From positions 1-44,767 of the forward strand of contig JAEDLK010000011.1 of the NCBI GenBank assembly GCA_016295355.1: DNA of 44,767 nucleotides, given 5' to 3'. Both the position numbers and the translations under genes were made by a program. This DNA is from Clostridiaceae bacterium (GTDB taxonomy: Bacteria > Bacillota > Clostridia > Oscillospirales > Acutalibacteraceae). Positions 7,695 through 15,749 of the stretch are shown piece by piece; position 1 is the first letter of the stretch, and each line of letters opens with the position of its first letter. Below the pieces are notes generated by a model, which was not told the DNA's origin, searched no databases, and saw nothing but the letters and a program-made list of their open reading frames with translations.

Positions 7695-7712
7695 ATGGTG
7701 AAAAAGAAGTGA
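7695..7712 (+). CDS. Five-codon leader cistron Met-Val-Lys-Lys-Lys before dapA
   Basis: AGGA (7686-7689) is 5 bases ahead of ATG GTG AAA AAG AAG TGA. The TGA overlaps the GTG start of dapA by 4 bases (GTGA). dapA itself has only a weak GGTG ahead of its GTG, while this tiny frame has the good ribosome site, so dapA is probably translated by coupling or re-initiation. Three of five codons are Lys, in front of lysine biosynthesis genes. The reading frame and site are seen directly; regulatory meaning is inference and chance A-richness is a fair alternative. Confidence 0.35.
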   Translation: MVKKK

Positions 7713-8608
7713 AAAATTGCGTTTTTACAGGCGTTGGCACAGCACTCATTACGCCCATGACTGCCAACGGAATCGACTACAAACAGATGGCCGAGTTGAT
7801 AGAATGGCAAATCAATCAGGGTGTTGACGCCTTGGTGATTGCCGGTACCACCGGTGAAGGATCAACCCTAACCGACAGTGAGCATCGTGAAGTTCTGAAA
7901 TTTGCGGTTGAACAGGTGCACGGGCGCATCCCTGTCATTGCCGGCACCGGGTCTAATGATACCGCTTATGCCGTTGATCTAACGAAATTTGCCTGTCAAA
8001 TCGGCTGTGACGCCATGCTGTTGGTAACCCCTTATTATAACAAAGCCACGCAGGACGGCCTGTATGAGTCTTTTAAGGCTATTGCCGAGGCCAGCACAAA
8101 GCCTTGCCTTTTGTATAATGTTCCCAGCCGTACCGGATGCAATTTGTTGCCCGAAACCGTTTTACGGCTCTGTGAATGTCAAAATATTGTAGGAATCAAA
8201 GAGGCCTGTGGTGATTTTTCTCAAATTGCCAAGCTCCTATCTTTGGTTGGCGATAAAATCGCCGTCTATTCCGGAAACGACGACCAAATCGTTCCTCTGC
8301 TGTCCCTCGGTGGCAAAGGCGTGATCTCGGTGCTTTCCAACATTCTGCCGGGCGAAACAAAGGCTATTTGCGATCGCTTCTTCGACGGTGATGTTGTTGG
8401 ATCGGCCGAACTTCAACTGCAATTATTACCACTGATCAATGCTTTGTTCAGCGAAGTAAACCCAATTCCGGTTAAGGCTGCACTTTCGGCTATGGGAATG
8501 TGTGAAAATCGCCTGCGCTTGCCACTCACGCCTTTAAGTGCCCATCATCAAACGGTTTTGCTTGATGCAATGAAACAAGCAGGTCTGACAAACATGAAGG
8601 AGTGTTAA
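7709..8608 (+). CDS. dapA: 4-hydroxy-tetrahydrodipicolinate synthase
   Basis: A 299-residue class I aldolase-fold enzyme that condenses pyruvate with aspartate semialdehyde, the first committed step to diaminopimelate, lysine and dipicolinate. Family motifs: GVGTALITPM at the start, VIAGTTGEGSTLTDSEHREVL (about 41-61), GSNDTAYAVDLTKFA, VTPYYNKATQDGLYESF (Tyr of the catalytic triad), LYNVPSRTGCNL, and VGIKEACGDF with the Schiff-base Lys (about 164), then YSGNDDQIVPLLSLGGKGVISVLSNI. No other in-frame start exists upstream (TAG at 7685), so GTG 7709 is the start. First gene of the dapA-ddh-lysA operon; supplies both peptidoglycan and, during sporulation, dipicolinate precursor. Confidence 0.96.
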   Translation: MKNCVFTGVGTALITPMTANGIDYKQMAELIEWQINQGVDALVIAGTTGEGSTLTDSEHREVLKFAVEQVHGRIPVIAGTGSNDTAYAVDLTKFACQIGCDAMLLVTPYYNKATQDGLYESFKAIAEASTKPCLLYNVPSRTGCNLLPETVLRLCECQNIVGIKEACGDFSQIAKLLSLVGDKIAVYSGNDDQIVPLLSLGGKGVISVLSNILPGETKAICDRFFDGDVVGSAELQLQLLPLINALFSEVNPIPVKAALSAMGMCENRLRLPLTPLSAHHQTVLLDAMKQAGLTNMKEC

Positions 8609-8610
8609 AA

Positions 8611-9588
8611 ATGAAATTAGCAATTTACGGCTACGGCAATCTCGGAAGAGGTGTTGAATGTGCTGTTTCCAAAGCAAAGGATGCTACCCTCGTCGGTATT
8701 TTTACCCGTCGTGATCCTGCAACCGTTCAGCCGCTTACAAAGGTGCCGGTTTATTCGGCAACTCGATTGAAAGAATTCAAAAACGAGATTGATGTATTGA
8801 TCTTGTGCGGCGGAAGTGCTACGGATTTGCCAACGCTATCCCCCGCTATGGCGGCCGATTTTAACATGATTGACAGCTTTGACACCCACGCCGCCATTCC
8901 CGAGCACTTTGAGGCTGTGGACAAGGCTGCCCGCGAAAGCAATCACCTGTCTTTGATTTCGGCCGGTTGGGATCCCGGACTGTTCTCCTTGGCTCGACTG
9001 TACGGTTCGGCAGTACTGCCCGACGGCGATGATTATACCTTTTGGGGTCGCGGAGTCAGCCAAGGACATTCCGATGCCATTCGCCGTATTGACGGTGTGT
9101 TGGATGCCCGACAGTATACTGTCCCGATTGAGGAATCCATGGACGCTGTTCGTGCCGGTTTACATCCGGCGCTGACCACCGGCGAAAAGCATACAAGAGA
9201 GTGCTATGTGGTGGCTGCACCCGACGCCGACAAGGCCGAAATTGAGCAAAAAATTAAAACCATGCCTAACTATTTTTCCGATTACACGACGACCGTGCAT
9301 TTTATCACCATGGAGGAATTAAAGGCTCATCATAACGGTATTCCCCACGGCGGAACTGTTATCCGTACCGGTAATACCGGCTTAAACGATGAGAACAAGC
9401 ATGTCATTGAGTATAAATTACAATTAGATTCCAATCCGGAATTTACCGCCGGAGTTTTAGTTGCCTTTGCCCGTGCAATTGACCGTATGCACCGCCGTGG
9501 TGTAACGGGTTGTTGTACTGTATTTGATGTAGCACCCGCAGATCTTTCCGCACTGTCGCCGAATGAACTGCGTGCTACAATGCTGTGA
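8611..9588 (+). CDS. ddh: meso-Diaminopimelate dehydrogenase
   Basis: Starting at ATG 8611 (AAGGAG 8 bases upstream), 325 residues. An N-terminal NADP-binding Rossmann motif GYGNLGRG (about 8-15) with FTRRDP at the end of the next strand, then LCGGSATDLPTLSPAMAADFNMIDSFDTHA, SAGWDPGLFSLARL and WGRGVSQGHSDAIRRIDGV, all hallmarks of Ddh. The enzyme reductively aminates tetrahydrodipicolinate to meso-DAP in one step, bypassing the succinylase/acetylase routes. Only 2 bases separate it from dapA's stop. The operon therefore encodes a short DAP route; dapB is not in the window. Confidence 0.95.
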   Translation: MKLAIYGYGNLGRGVECAVSKAKDATLVGIFTRRDPATVQPLTKVPVYSATRLKEFKNEIDVLILCGGSATDLPTLSPAMAADFNMIDSFDTHAAIPEHFEAVDKAARESNHLSLISAGWDPGLFSLARLYGSAVLPDGDDYTFWGRGVSQGHSDAIRRIDGVLDARQYTVPIEESMDAVRAGLHPALTTGEKHTRECYVVAAPDADKAEIEQKIKTMPNYFSDYTTTVHFITMEELKAHHNGIPHGGTVIRTGNTGLNDENKHVIEYKLQLDSNPEFTAGVLVAFARAIDRMHRRGVTGCCTVFDVAPADLSALSPNELRATML

Positions 9589-10911
9589 GTGAGTGAAATG
9601 AAAAATTATGAAATGATTTGTGATAACCTACAGGTTACAAAAGATGGCATTCTATGCTTTGCCGGACAACGCACGGATATACTTGCAAAACAATACGGCA
9701 CACCGCTGTATTTGATGGATGAGGACCGAATTCGCCGTTGTTGCCGTATTTATAGCACGGCCATGAAACAAACCTTCGGTGATAAAGGCCGAACGCTTTA
9801 CGCTTCCAAAGCCGCTTGCTTTAAGCGTATGTATTCCATTATGCAAGAGGAAGACATCTTCATTGATGTTGTTTCATGCGGTGAAATCCATACGGCCGTT
9901 CGTGCCGGCTACAAAATGCAAAATGCCTATTTCCACTCAAACAATAAAACCGATGACGACATTCGCTTTGCCCTTCAAAACAAAGTCGGCCATTTTGTTG
10001 TAGATAACGAAGAAGAATTAACGGCCATTGATCGAATTGCCAAAGAAGTCAGCGCAAAGCCGAAGATTTTGTTACGCATCACCCCGGGCATCGACACCCA
10101 TACCTATGAGGCAATCGCTACCGGACAGGTAGATTCAAAATTCGGTTCTGCATTGGAGACCGGTCAGGCCGAGCACATCACCGCTTTGGCGTTGTCACTT
10201 TCCCATATAAGTCTCTGCGGTTTTCATTGCCACATCGGTTCGCAACTCTTTGATTCCAATGTCTTTTTCCGTGCCGCCGATTGTATGCTTCGTTTTATAG
10301 CCGATATCCGCGATCGTTACGGTTATGTGGCCGAACAGCTTGATTTAGGCGGCGGTTACGGTGTTCGGTATACCAACGAAGATCCCGCCATTGATTTGGC
10401 CGATAACATTCGCCAGGTCGGTCAAGTGATCCATCGCTTAACCAAGGAATTGTCTCTTCCAATGCCGATGATTCTTTTGGAGCCGGGTCGCAGTTTGGTT
10501 GCTGATGCCGGATTGACTCTTTATACGGTCGGCACAGTCAAACGCATTCCCGGATATAAGAATTATGTTTCGGTCGACGGCGGTATGACCGACAATCCCC
10601 GTTTTGCACTATACCGTGCCGTTCATACCTTCGTAGCTGCTAATCGAATGAACGAGGAATGCAATATGACCGCGGATGTTGTCGGACGTTGCTGTGAGAG
10701 CGGTGATATTTTAGGCCAAAAAGTATCCCTGCCTGAAACGGTCTGCCGCGGTGATCTAATTGCCGGTTTGACCACAGGTGCATACACCTACTCCATGGCA
10801 TCAAATTACAACCGTATTCCGCGTCCTGCTGTTGTGATGTTGTCCGGCGGGCAGACTTATGTTGCGGTACGCCGTGAATCCTTGGATGACCTTATTCGCT
10901 TGGATGAATAA
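9589..10911 (+). CDS. lysA: Diaminopimelate decarboxylase
   Basis: A 440-residue fold-III PLP enzyme that decarboxylates meso-DAP to L-lysine. Motifs: TLYASKAACFKRMYSIM with the PLP Lys (about 71), DVVSCGEIHTAVRAG, ILLRITPGIDTHTYEAIATG, GFHCHIGSQLFDS, LDLGGGYGVRYT, ILLEPGRSLVADAG, DGGMTDNPRFALY and GRCCESGDILG (C-E pair contributed across the dimer). GTG 9589 directly abuts the ddh stop; ATG 9598 is an equally plausible start. Last gene of the lysine operon, followed by a strong terminator. Confidence 0.95.
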   Translation: MSEMKNYEMICDNLQVTKDGILCFAGQRTDILAKQYGTPLYLMDEDRIRRCCRIYSTAMKQTFGDKGRTLYASKAACFKRMYSIMQEEDIFIDVVSCGEIHTAVRAGYKMQNAYFHSNNKTDDDIRFALQNKVGHFVVDNEEELTAIDRIAKEVSAKPKILLRITPGIDTHTYEAIATGQVDSKFGSALETGQAEHITALALSLSHISLCGFHCHIGSQLFDSNVFFRAADCMLRFIADIRDRYGYVAEQLDLGGGYGVRYTNEDPAIDLADNIRQVGQVIHRLTKELSLPMPMILLEPGRSLVADAGLTLYTVGTVKRIPGYKNYVSVDGGMTDNPRFALYRAVHTFVAANRMNEECNMTADVVGRCCESGDILGQKVSLPETVCRGDLIAGLTTGAYTYSMASNYNRIPRPAVVMLSGGQTYVAVRRESLDDLIRLDE

Positions 10912-10923
10912 CAATTCTGACAC

Positions 10924-10961
10924 AAAAAGTCCGTCGAACGATTGTTTCGACGGACTTTTTT
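10924..10961. terminator. Bidirectional intrinsic terminator after lysA
   Basis: A 15-bp perfect stem whose ends are A and T runs (arms 10924-10938 and 10946-10960, core AGTCCGTCGAA) with a 7-base loop. It closes the lysine operon and can also stop transcripts arriving on the minus strand. Confidence 0.9.
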
Positions 10962-11027
10962 CCATAATAACAATTATATAAGGCTGGTTCACGTTATAAA
11001 ATAACTGAACATAGATCGACTGTCAGA

Positions 11028-11852
11028 CTAAAAATCAGTACGGTTTTCAAAATCAAGTTTTACACCGCCGATACCGCCCTCCAGAGAAATACTGTTAGAA
11101 CCGTTACCAATCACGGCACCGTCAGGTCGACTGATTCCGTCAACCCGAATATCGCCAATACCTTTTTCAACCCGGACCGTGTAATCGTTCATATTGCCGA
11201 GTATAGTCAGCACGGCGGCGCCGACGCCCATTTCAATGTCACAGTTTCCTATCAGCTTACCACGAACGCTTAATGCACCGACACCCATCTCGAAATTTAC
11301 ATTACAAAGGGAACCGTCACCGATGGAAATGGTCCCGGCTCCGCCCTCAAAATCAGCCTGCTCGGTCACCACCAGATTGTCGATATCAACCTTTCCGGAG
11401 CCGAATTCAAAGTCAACCTTTTTGGCCTTGAGCGAAGCCACTTTGACCTTTCCGAGGCCCGTGTTCATTGTAATTTTTTCAAAATCCGCATCAGCCGGTA
11501 CGGTGATAATGACCTTCTTAGAACCCGAAGACTGACTCCAAAAACGGCTTTTATCTTGCACCGACAAAACACCGTTTTCATGGCCGACACGCAGATGATC
11601 AACATTGCTCTCCACCGAGAGCCTGTCACCGACACAAAACTCTAACGAAGCGGAATCAATATCAATATCCAATTCTTTCACGGAATCAGACACATCATAA
11701 GAACGCATTTCACCGATAGCAGACGACTGGTCGCTTTCAAGATACCCGGTCACATGACCAAGACCACGAGCAATACCGGCGACAATGCCAATACAAATCA
11801 GTACCGCTAAAGCCATCGCACCGTATTGTATCGCTTTTTGCCAGGTTTTCAT
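11028..11852 (-). CDS. DUF4097 beta-helix-like membrane-anchored protein
   Basis: A 274-residue protein with one N-terminal membrane helix (about residues 10-32) and a long extracytoplasmic region of short repeating strands (VKVASLKAKKVDFEFGSGKVDI, ADFEGGAGTISIGDGS, FEMGVGALSVRG, IEMGVGAAVLTI, VEKGIGDIRVDG, LEGGIGGVKLDF), the pattern of DUF4097/adhesin-like right-handed beta-helix domains. These proteins often sit with LiaF/LiaG-type envelope stress genes, as here, with a 4-bp overlap to the upstream gene. LiaG-like role is inference from context; binding partner unknown. Confidence 0.85.
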   Translation of the reverse strand: MKTWQKAIQYGAMALAVLICIGIVAGIARGLGHVTGYLESDQSSAIGEMRSYDVSDSVKELDIDIDSASLEFCVGDRLSVESNVDHLRVGHENGVLSVQDKSRFWSQSSGSKKVIITVPADADFEKITMNTGLGKVKVASLKAKKVDFEFGSGKVDIDNLVVTEQADFEGGAGTISIGDGSLCNVNFEMGVGALSVRGKLIGNCDIEMGVGAAVLTILGNMNDYTVRVEKGIGDIRVDGISRPDGAVIGNGSNSISLEGGIGGVKLDFENRTDF

Positions 11853-12532
11853 TTTAGATCAACTCCTCCGAACATGCAGGTGCAGTTAATATAAATAGTA
11901 GGAGCGTCGGTGCTGACGAACACCGGTCGTTTGTTGGAAACACCGCCGAAAAGAGAATTCGACGCGATTTTTAGGTTAACACGATCCGGCAAAATGATAT
12001 CAATGCCGCCGAAGGTGGCATTGGCATTAATGACGCAATCTTTTTCAATAATTGCATGCGAAATGTCACATTTAACACCGCCGAACACCGCATTCAGTTC
12101 CACGCCTTCAAAAACCTCACCGTCAAAATTTAATGTATTTCCGGAGAAGGCTGCAAAACCGCTTTTCATTTCGTGACCGTTTTTGTTCATCTCTTGAATG
12201 AGAGCGTTACTACGACGATTTGCAAAACCGCCGAATATCATTTTAACACCGATAATGACAATGATTATCGGAACAGCGAGCTTGAACAGCAAAGAAAAGC
12301 TCAACACATCTTGACAGCATAAAAGTAAAAAAATGCCGAGCAAAAGACCGAATACATTACCAAACTTATCTCGGTCGGTAAACAAGCCAATTAGGCACGG
12401 AATAATGATAAACAGTGTCCACCAACCGCTGAAAAACAGCGAGCCGACCAAAACGCCCAAGGCCTTCAGTGCATAAAATAAACCTAACAACACCAAAACA
12501 ACGCCCCAAATAATACGATTGCTTTTTTTCAT
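11849..12532 (-). CDS. LiaF-like membrane protein (cell-wall-active antibiotic response)
   Basis: Start 12532 (MKKSNRIIWGVVLVLLGLFY) gives 227 residues. Four hydrophobic segments fill residues 5-115 (the LiaI/LiaF-like TM region), followed by a C-terminal domain with repeated glycine-bracketed strands: FAAFSGNTLNFDGEVFEGVELNAVFGGVKCDISHA, ATFGGIDIILPDRVNLKI, SLFGGVSNKRPV, CMFGGVDLK, typical of DUF2154/LiaF C-terminal and DUF4097-like folds. LiaF proteins damp LiaRS-type two-component systems; no such pair is adjacent, so the regulatory role is unproven. Confidence 0.8.
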   Translation of the reverse strand: MKKSNRIIWGVVLVLLGLFYALKALGVLVGSLFFSGWWTLFIIIPCLIGLFTDRDKFGNVFGLLLGIFLLLCCQDVLSFSLLFKLAVPIIIVIIGVKMIFGGFANRRSNALIQEMNKNGHEMKSGFAAFSGNTLNFDGEVFEGVELNAVFGGVKCDISHAIIEKDCVINANATFGGIDIILPDRVNLKIASNSLFGGVSNKRPVFVSTDAPTIYINCTCMFGGVDLK

Positions 12533-12619
12533 AAAAATGCCCCCGACATAAAACAATTTGTTAGTCATGACTCAAAACCAAGGCAAGAGCTTCTTGTTTT
12601 CATGTCTGATAACAAAATC

Positions 12620-12648
12620 ATTGTAGCACAAAAATCTACCTTTTTCAA
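12620..12648 (-). promoter_or_regulatory. Predicted sigma-A promoter of the LiaF-like/DUF4097 operon
   Basis: Minus-strand TTGAAA (12648-12643), 17-bp spacer, TACAAT (12625-12620), about 90 bp upstream of the start at 12532. Confidence 0.65.
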
Positions 12649-12716
12649 TAGATGAGATTCGATGAGAAATATATTAGGATGTCCCGTTTTATGTATAGCC
12701 CGGCGAATACCGGGTT

Positions 12717-13949
12717 TTATGACGCATTTTGAAGAACGGTTCGACTTTCTCGGGCGGTATCCAACATTACTTCAGCAAACAAGCCATAGCCGACCGCCGG
12801 ATTGTCCACCAACACATGGGTAACAGCCCCAACAAGACAGCCGTTTTGCAGAATCGGCGAGCCGGACATCCCCTGTACAATACCCCCTGTTTTTTCAAGA
12901 AGCACAGGGTCAGTCACCGTAACAACCATATCCTGCTTCGTATCATTAACCTTAACTTCCTTAACGGTGATTTCACAGTCGTACAAGGCCGGCGTAGTGC
13001 CTTCTAATGTCGTTAAAATCTGTGCTTTTCCGCTCTTTACATCCTGTGTATGGGCAATTTTTGTCAAATTCTCCATATCAGCACGACATTGCATGCTGGC
13101 ATACACGCCTTGCTTGCAATTTTCCAACAATGGACCAATGGGTGTATAGGTCAATCGCCCTTTTAATTCACCGGCCGAACCGACAACACCCTTATGAACA
13201 GAAATAATTTTAGCTCCCACTAACTCGCCTGACCGAAAACTTAAAATACCACCGGTGTCGCTATCATAAATCGCATGACCCAATCCGCAGACAACCTCTA
13301 AATTGGGAGCATAAAAAGTTAAAATACCGATGCCGGCACTACTGTCACGAATCAGCAAACCGGCACGAAACAAGCCGTCCTCGGCAGACATAACCGGCAC
13401 AAGGTTCACCGTTATTTCCTGTTTTCCGCGTCGCAGTTGCACCGTTATGGACGCCCCTTGACTATCCTCAATGCAGGTTGCCAGTTCTTCGTTGCTATGC
13501 ACCGCCACTCCGTCAACCGACAATACATAATCACCGATTTTAATCCCGGCATTTCTGGCAGGAGAAACTTTTCCGTCGACCGTTTGAATATCACACAATT
13601 CAACCACCAAAACCCCGTCGGTGTACATCCGAATACCAAACGGTGTTCCGAGAACGGCCACATAGTCGGGATCCACTACCTCTACCCTACTTGATTTAAC
13701 CGGAATAATGCCGAACATTTTCATCTCAACCTCATAATGATCGCCGGCCTTATACGTCAATGGGTCGGATGGTTCGGCATAACTGGCCGTTACCGGAACA
13801 AGCGTGTCGATCTGTAAAGGAGCTCCCTCGCTGATACGATAGTTTTCACGCAGGCTGACATTATAATACGCCATAAAACAACCGGTAGCCAAGGTCATCA
13901 CACACAGCAGAACATAGCCTGTTATTAAACAATTTTTTACCCATTTCAA
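12717..13949 (-). CDS. spoIVB: SpoIVB peptidase (forespore signal for sigma-K activation)
   Basis: A 410-residue S55-family serine peptidase: N-terminal signal anchor (about 7-28), a PDZ domain (about 130-195; ARNAGIKIGDYVLSVDGVAV), and a trypsin-like catalytic domain with GLGHAIYDSDTG (His) and QGMSGSPIL (Ser) and the C-terminal VGAVTHVLVDNPAVGYGLF. In Bacillus SpoIVB is made in the forespore under sigma-F/G, secreted into the intermembrane space, and cleaves SpoIVFA so that pro-sigma-K is processed. A weak CCCGG/CCGGG hairpin overlaps its stop codon. Downstream of the sigG-PRC-barrel pair on the same strand. Confidence 0.94.
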   Translation of the reverse strand: MKWVKNCLITGYVLLCVMTLATGCFMAYYNVSLRENYRISEGAPLQIDTLVPVTASYAEPSDPLTYKAGDHYEVEMKMFGIIPVKSSRVEVVDPDYVAVLGTPFGIRMYTDGVLVVELCDIQTVDGKVSPARNAGIKIGDYVLSVDGVAVHSNEELATCIEDSQGASITVQLRRGKQEITVNLVPVMSAEDGLFRAGLLIRDSSAGIGILTFYAPNLEVVCGLGHAIYDSDTGGILSFRSGELVGAKIISVHKGVVGSAGELKGRLTYTPIGPLLENCKQGVYASMQCRADMENLTKIAHTQDVKSGKAQILTTLEGTTPALYDCEITVKEVKVNDTKQDMVVTVTDPVLLEKTGGIVQGMSGSPILQNGCLVGAVTHVLVDNPAVGYGLFAEVMLDTARESRTVLQNAS

Positions 13950-13996
13950 ATAGAATCACCCGACCCTATTGTGTCCCGGATCGGGTGATTCTTACA

Positions 13997-14266
13997 TTAT
14001 AATATTTTCCTTTTCTCCTTGATATATTGAACGGCACCGCTAACCAAAATGGTTTCGTCGCCGATGACCTCCATATTTTTCCACTCGACACGGAAATCTT
14101 CTTCTCGCCCCAAAAAGCCCATGGCGCGCAGTTTTCCGGGTATGATAACATGACTGATGGCACCGGACTCCGTATCAATCTCTACATCGCCGATATAGCC
14201 AAGCACTGCCCCTGTTTCCATGCTGATGACCTGTTTATTTTTCAACTCGCCGATTTTGCAAAGCAT
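13997..14266 (-). CDS. PRC-barrel protein, YlmC/YmxH family
   Basis: Start 14266 behind GAGGTGATAGTT gives 89 residues: MLCKIGELKNKQVISMETGAVLGYIGDVEIDTESGAISHVIIPG (in parts) is the standard YlmC/YmxH PRC-barrel, with the second half VSWKNMEV-like EWKNMEVIGDETILVS. YlmC genes are found just after sigG in many spore formers, as here. Bacterial PRC-barrels of this group are uncharacterised; some are needed for efficient sporulation. The longer frame to 14326 overlaps the sigG 3' end and is unlikely. Confidence 0.85.
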   Translation of the reverse strand: MLCKIGELKNKQVISMETGAVLGYIGDVEIDTESGAISHVIIPGKLRAMGFLGREEDFRVEWKNMEVIGDETILVSGAVQYIKEKRKIL

Positions 14267-14322
14267 AACTATCACCTCGTTTATTGCTATGCAGTTTCGG
14301 CGGCAATCATGAAAATGATTTG

Positions 14323-15096
14323 TCAACTGCGAATTTTTTCAATCGCAAATTTTTCAAGCCTAGACACCTGCGCCTGCGAAATACCGATTTCGCTTGAGAC
14401 CTCCGTCTGTGTCAATCCACGCATAAATCGCAAGGTCAAAATCTTCTTTTCCCGCTCATCCAGACCGGCAATAGCCTCCTTAAGTGATATTTCATCAATC
14501 CAGTCCTCGGCACACCCTTGATCGCCGATTTGATCCAACACATAGACCATATCGTCGCCGTCTGAAAACACCGGCTCATACAGCGATAACGGATCAACAA
14601 TGCTTTCAAGGGCCACAACCACATCAATCTCCGGCATGCCCAACATTTCACTGATTTGATGCAATGTCGGCTCCTCTTGATGCTTGTTAATATATTCTTC
14701 TTTAGCTCTCATGGCCCGATAGGCTGTATCTTTGATGGAACGACTGATGCGTATGGCATTGTTATCACGTAAATAACGCCGTATCTCGCCGATGATCATC
14801 GGAACGGCATAGGTAGAAAACCGTACATTTTGACTGATGTCGAAGTGATCAATGGCTTTCATCAGTCCGATGCATCCGACTTGAAATAAATCGTCCATCA
14901 TCTCGCCGCGGTTGGTGAATCGCTGAATGACACTTAAAACCAAACGCAAATTGCCATTAATCAGTTCATCTCTTGCTGTCATATCGCCCTGTTGACACCG
15001 CTGTAGCAGCAGGTTCTTTTCTGCCTCACTCAAAACCTTGAGTTGTGATGTGTTCACACCGCAAATCTGTACTTTTCCGGGAAAAATAACAGACAC
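14323..15096 (-). CDS. sigG: RNA polymerase sporulation sigma factor SigG
   Basis: About 257 residues matching sigma-G throughout: KVQICGVNTSQLKVLS, NGNLRLVLSVIQRFTNRGE, DDLFQVGCIGLMKAIDHFD (region 2.1-2.2), RFSTYAVPMIIGEIRRYLRDNN (2.3-2.4), IRISRSIKD, then region 4 with LTQTEVSSEIGISQAQVSRLEK. It directs late forespore transcription (SASPs, spoVA, spoIVB). Start: GTG 15096 touches the GGGAGG box, leaving no spacing. The codon with proper 8-base spacing is ATT at 15087, which would give MFPGKVQICGV and align residue for residue with the N-terminus of Bacillus SigG. The SD and GTG lie inside a hairpin. Coordinates use the GTG; the true start may be 15087. Confidence 0.93.
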   Translation of the reverse strand: MSVIFPGKVQICGVNTSQLKVLSEAEKNLLLQRCQQGDMTARDELINGNLRLVLSVIQRFTNRGEMMDDLFQVGCIGLMKAIDHFDISQNVRFSTYAVPMIIGEIRRYLRDNNAIRISRSIKDTAYRAMRAKEEYINKHQEEPTLHQISEMLGMPEIDVVVALESIVDPLSLYEPVFSDGDDMVYVLDQIGDQGCAEDWIDEISLKEAIAGLDEREKKILTLRFMRGLTQTEVSSEIGISQAQVSRLEKFAIEKIRS

Positions 15097-15134
15097 CTCC
15101 CATAATTCTTACTAGAATTATGACCAGATGTCTG
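15090..15134 (-). promoter_or_regulatory. Hairpin enclosing the sigG ribosome site
   Basis: In the sigG leader RNA a perfect 9-bp stem (CATAATTCT/AGAATTATG, arms 15114-15122 and 15101-15109 on the minus strand, 4-base loop) sits immediately before the GGGAGG box. Outer CAGACA (15134-15129) can also pair with TGTCTG (15095-15090), which covers two bases of the GTG codon. The Shine-Dalgarno thus falls between two stems. No T tract follows, so this is not a terminator. Confidence 0.55.
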
Positions 15135-15152
15135 CCGGAATAAACATATTTT

Positions 15153-15749
15153 CTAAGCCATTTCTGCCTCGACACAGTGAAAATACGAAGTTGCCTTCGC
15201 ATATTCCTCTGCAATTTGAGAAACAGCGTCACAAGCCGGTTGACTGATTTCCAAAATACGGAAAATCTCGGCTTTTGCACTCTCGGTTCGGCCAAGTGCA
15301 CGATTCAGCAAATCATCCCGATTCGCTCCTGCGTAGGTTGAAAGAACACACTGCAAACGAGTTGAGTCTAAAATCAAAGCTGAAATAGTCTTGACGGCAT
15401 ACTGATCCGGGGTCACCTTTTGACAGTCAATCGGCGCCTCGTTCAAGAAATCAAAGTGGTCGACCCTGATTGAGTGCTCGTCCGTCAATAACGGCGCCGA
15501 ACCGGGTTGTGCAAAAGCATCAGTAGACTCGGTCACTATCGCATTTAACGGTTTCTCAATCGTTTCTGCCGGTTTTGACAAATCTTGTGCTGCAATTGAC
15601 TCTTTGGCCGTTTGCAACTGTTTAACCAGTTGTTGATTTTCATCGGTTAGACAGTCGATTTGTTGTTTGAGATTTGCAATCACCTTATCGTATTCAAGCA
15701 ATCGATCGGTCAACAGCTCATTTTGTCGAAGTATTTCTTTCTTTCTCAT
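15153..15749 (-). CDS. Uncharacterised coiled-coil protein
   Basis: A 198-residue soluble protein. Residues 5-60 are a strong leucine-zipper-like coiled coil (NELLTDRLLEYDKVIANLKQ and following), residues 60-105 a Pro/Ala/Thr-rich linker, and the remainder an alpha-helical domain (AVKTISALILDSTRLQCVLS; AKAEIFRILEISQ). Not recognised. It overlaps the permease stop by 4 bp and is the last gene of the ftsE-to-sigG-side chain; a DivIVA-like or cell-division accessory role could be imagined from the neighbours but no motif shows it. Confidence 0.7.
   Translation of the reverse strand: MRKKEILRQNELLTDRLLEYDKVIANLKQQIDCLTDENQQLVKQLQTAKESIAAQDLSKPAETIEKPLNAIVTESTDAFAQPGSAPLLTDEHSIRVDHFDFLNEAPIDCQKVTPDQYAVKTISALILDSTRLQCVLSTYAGANRDDLLNRALGRTESAKAEIFRILEISQPACDAVSQIAEEYAKATSYFHCVEAEMA

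Noticed and set aside
7383..7708. Lysine riboswitch upstream of dapA
   Set aside because: The predicted leader is under 75 bases, far too short for an L-box, and none of its conserved elements are visible.
12699..12714. Terminator of spoIVB
   Set aside because: CCCGG/CCGGG stem of 5 bp without a T tract on the minus strand; too weak to call.
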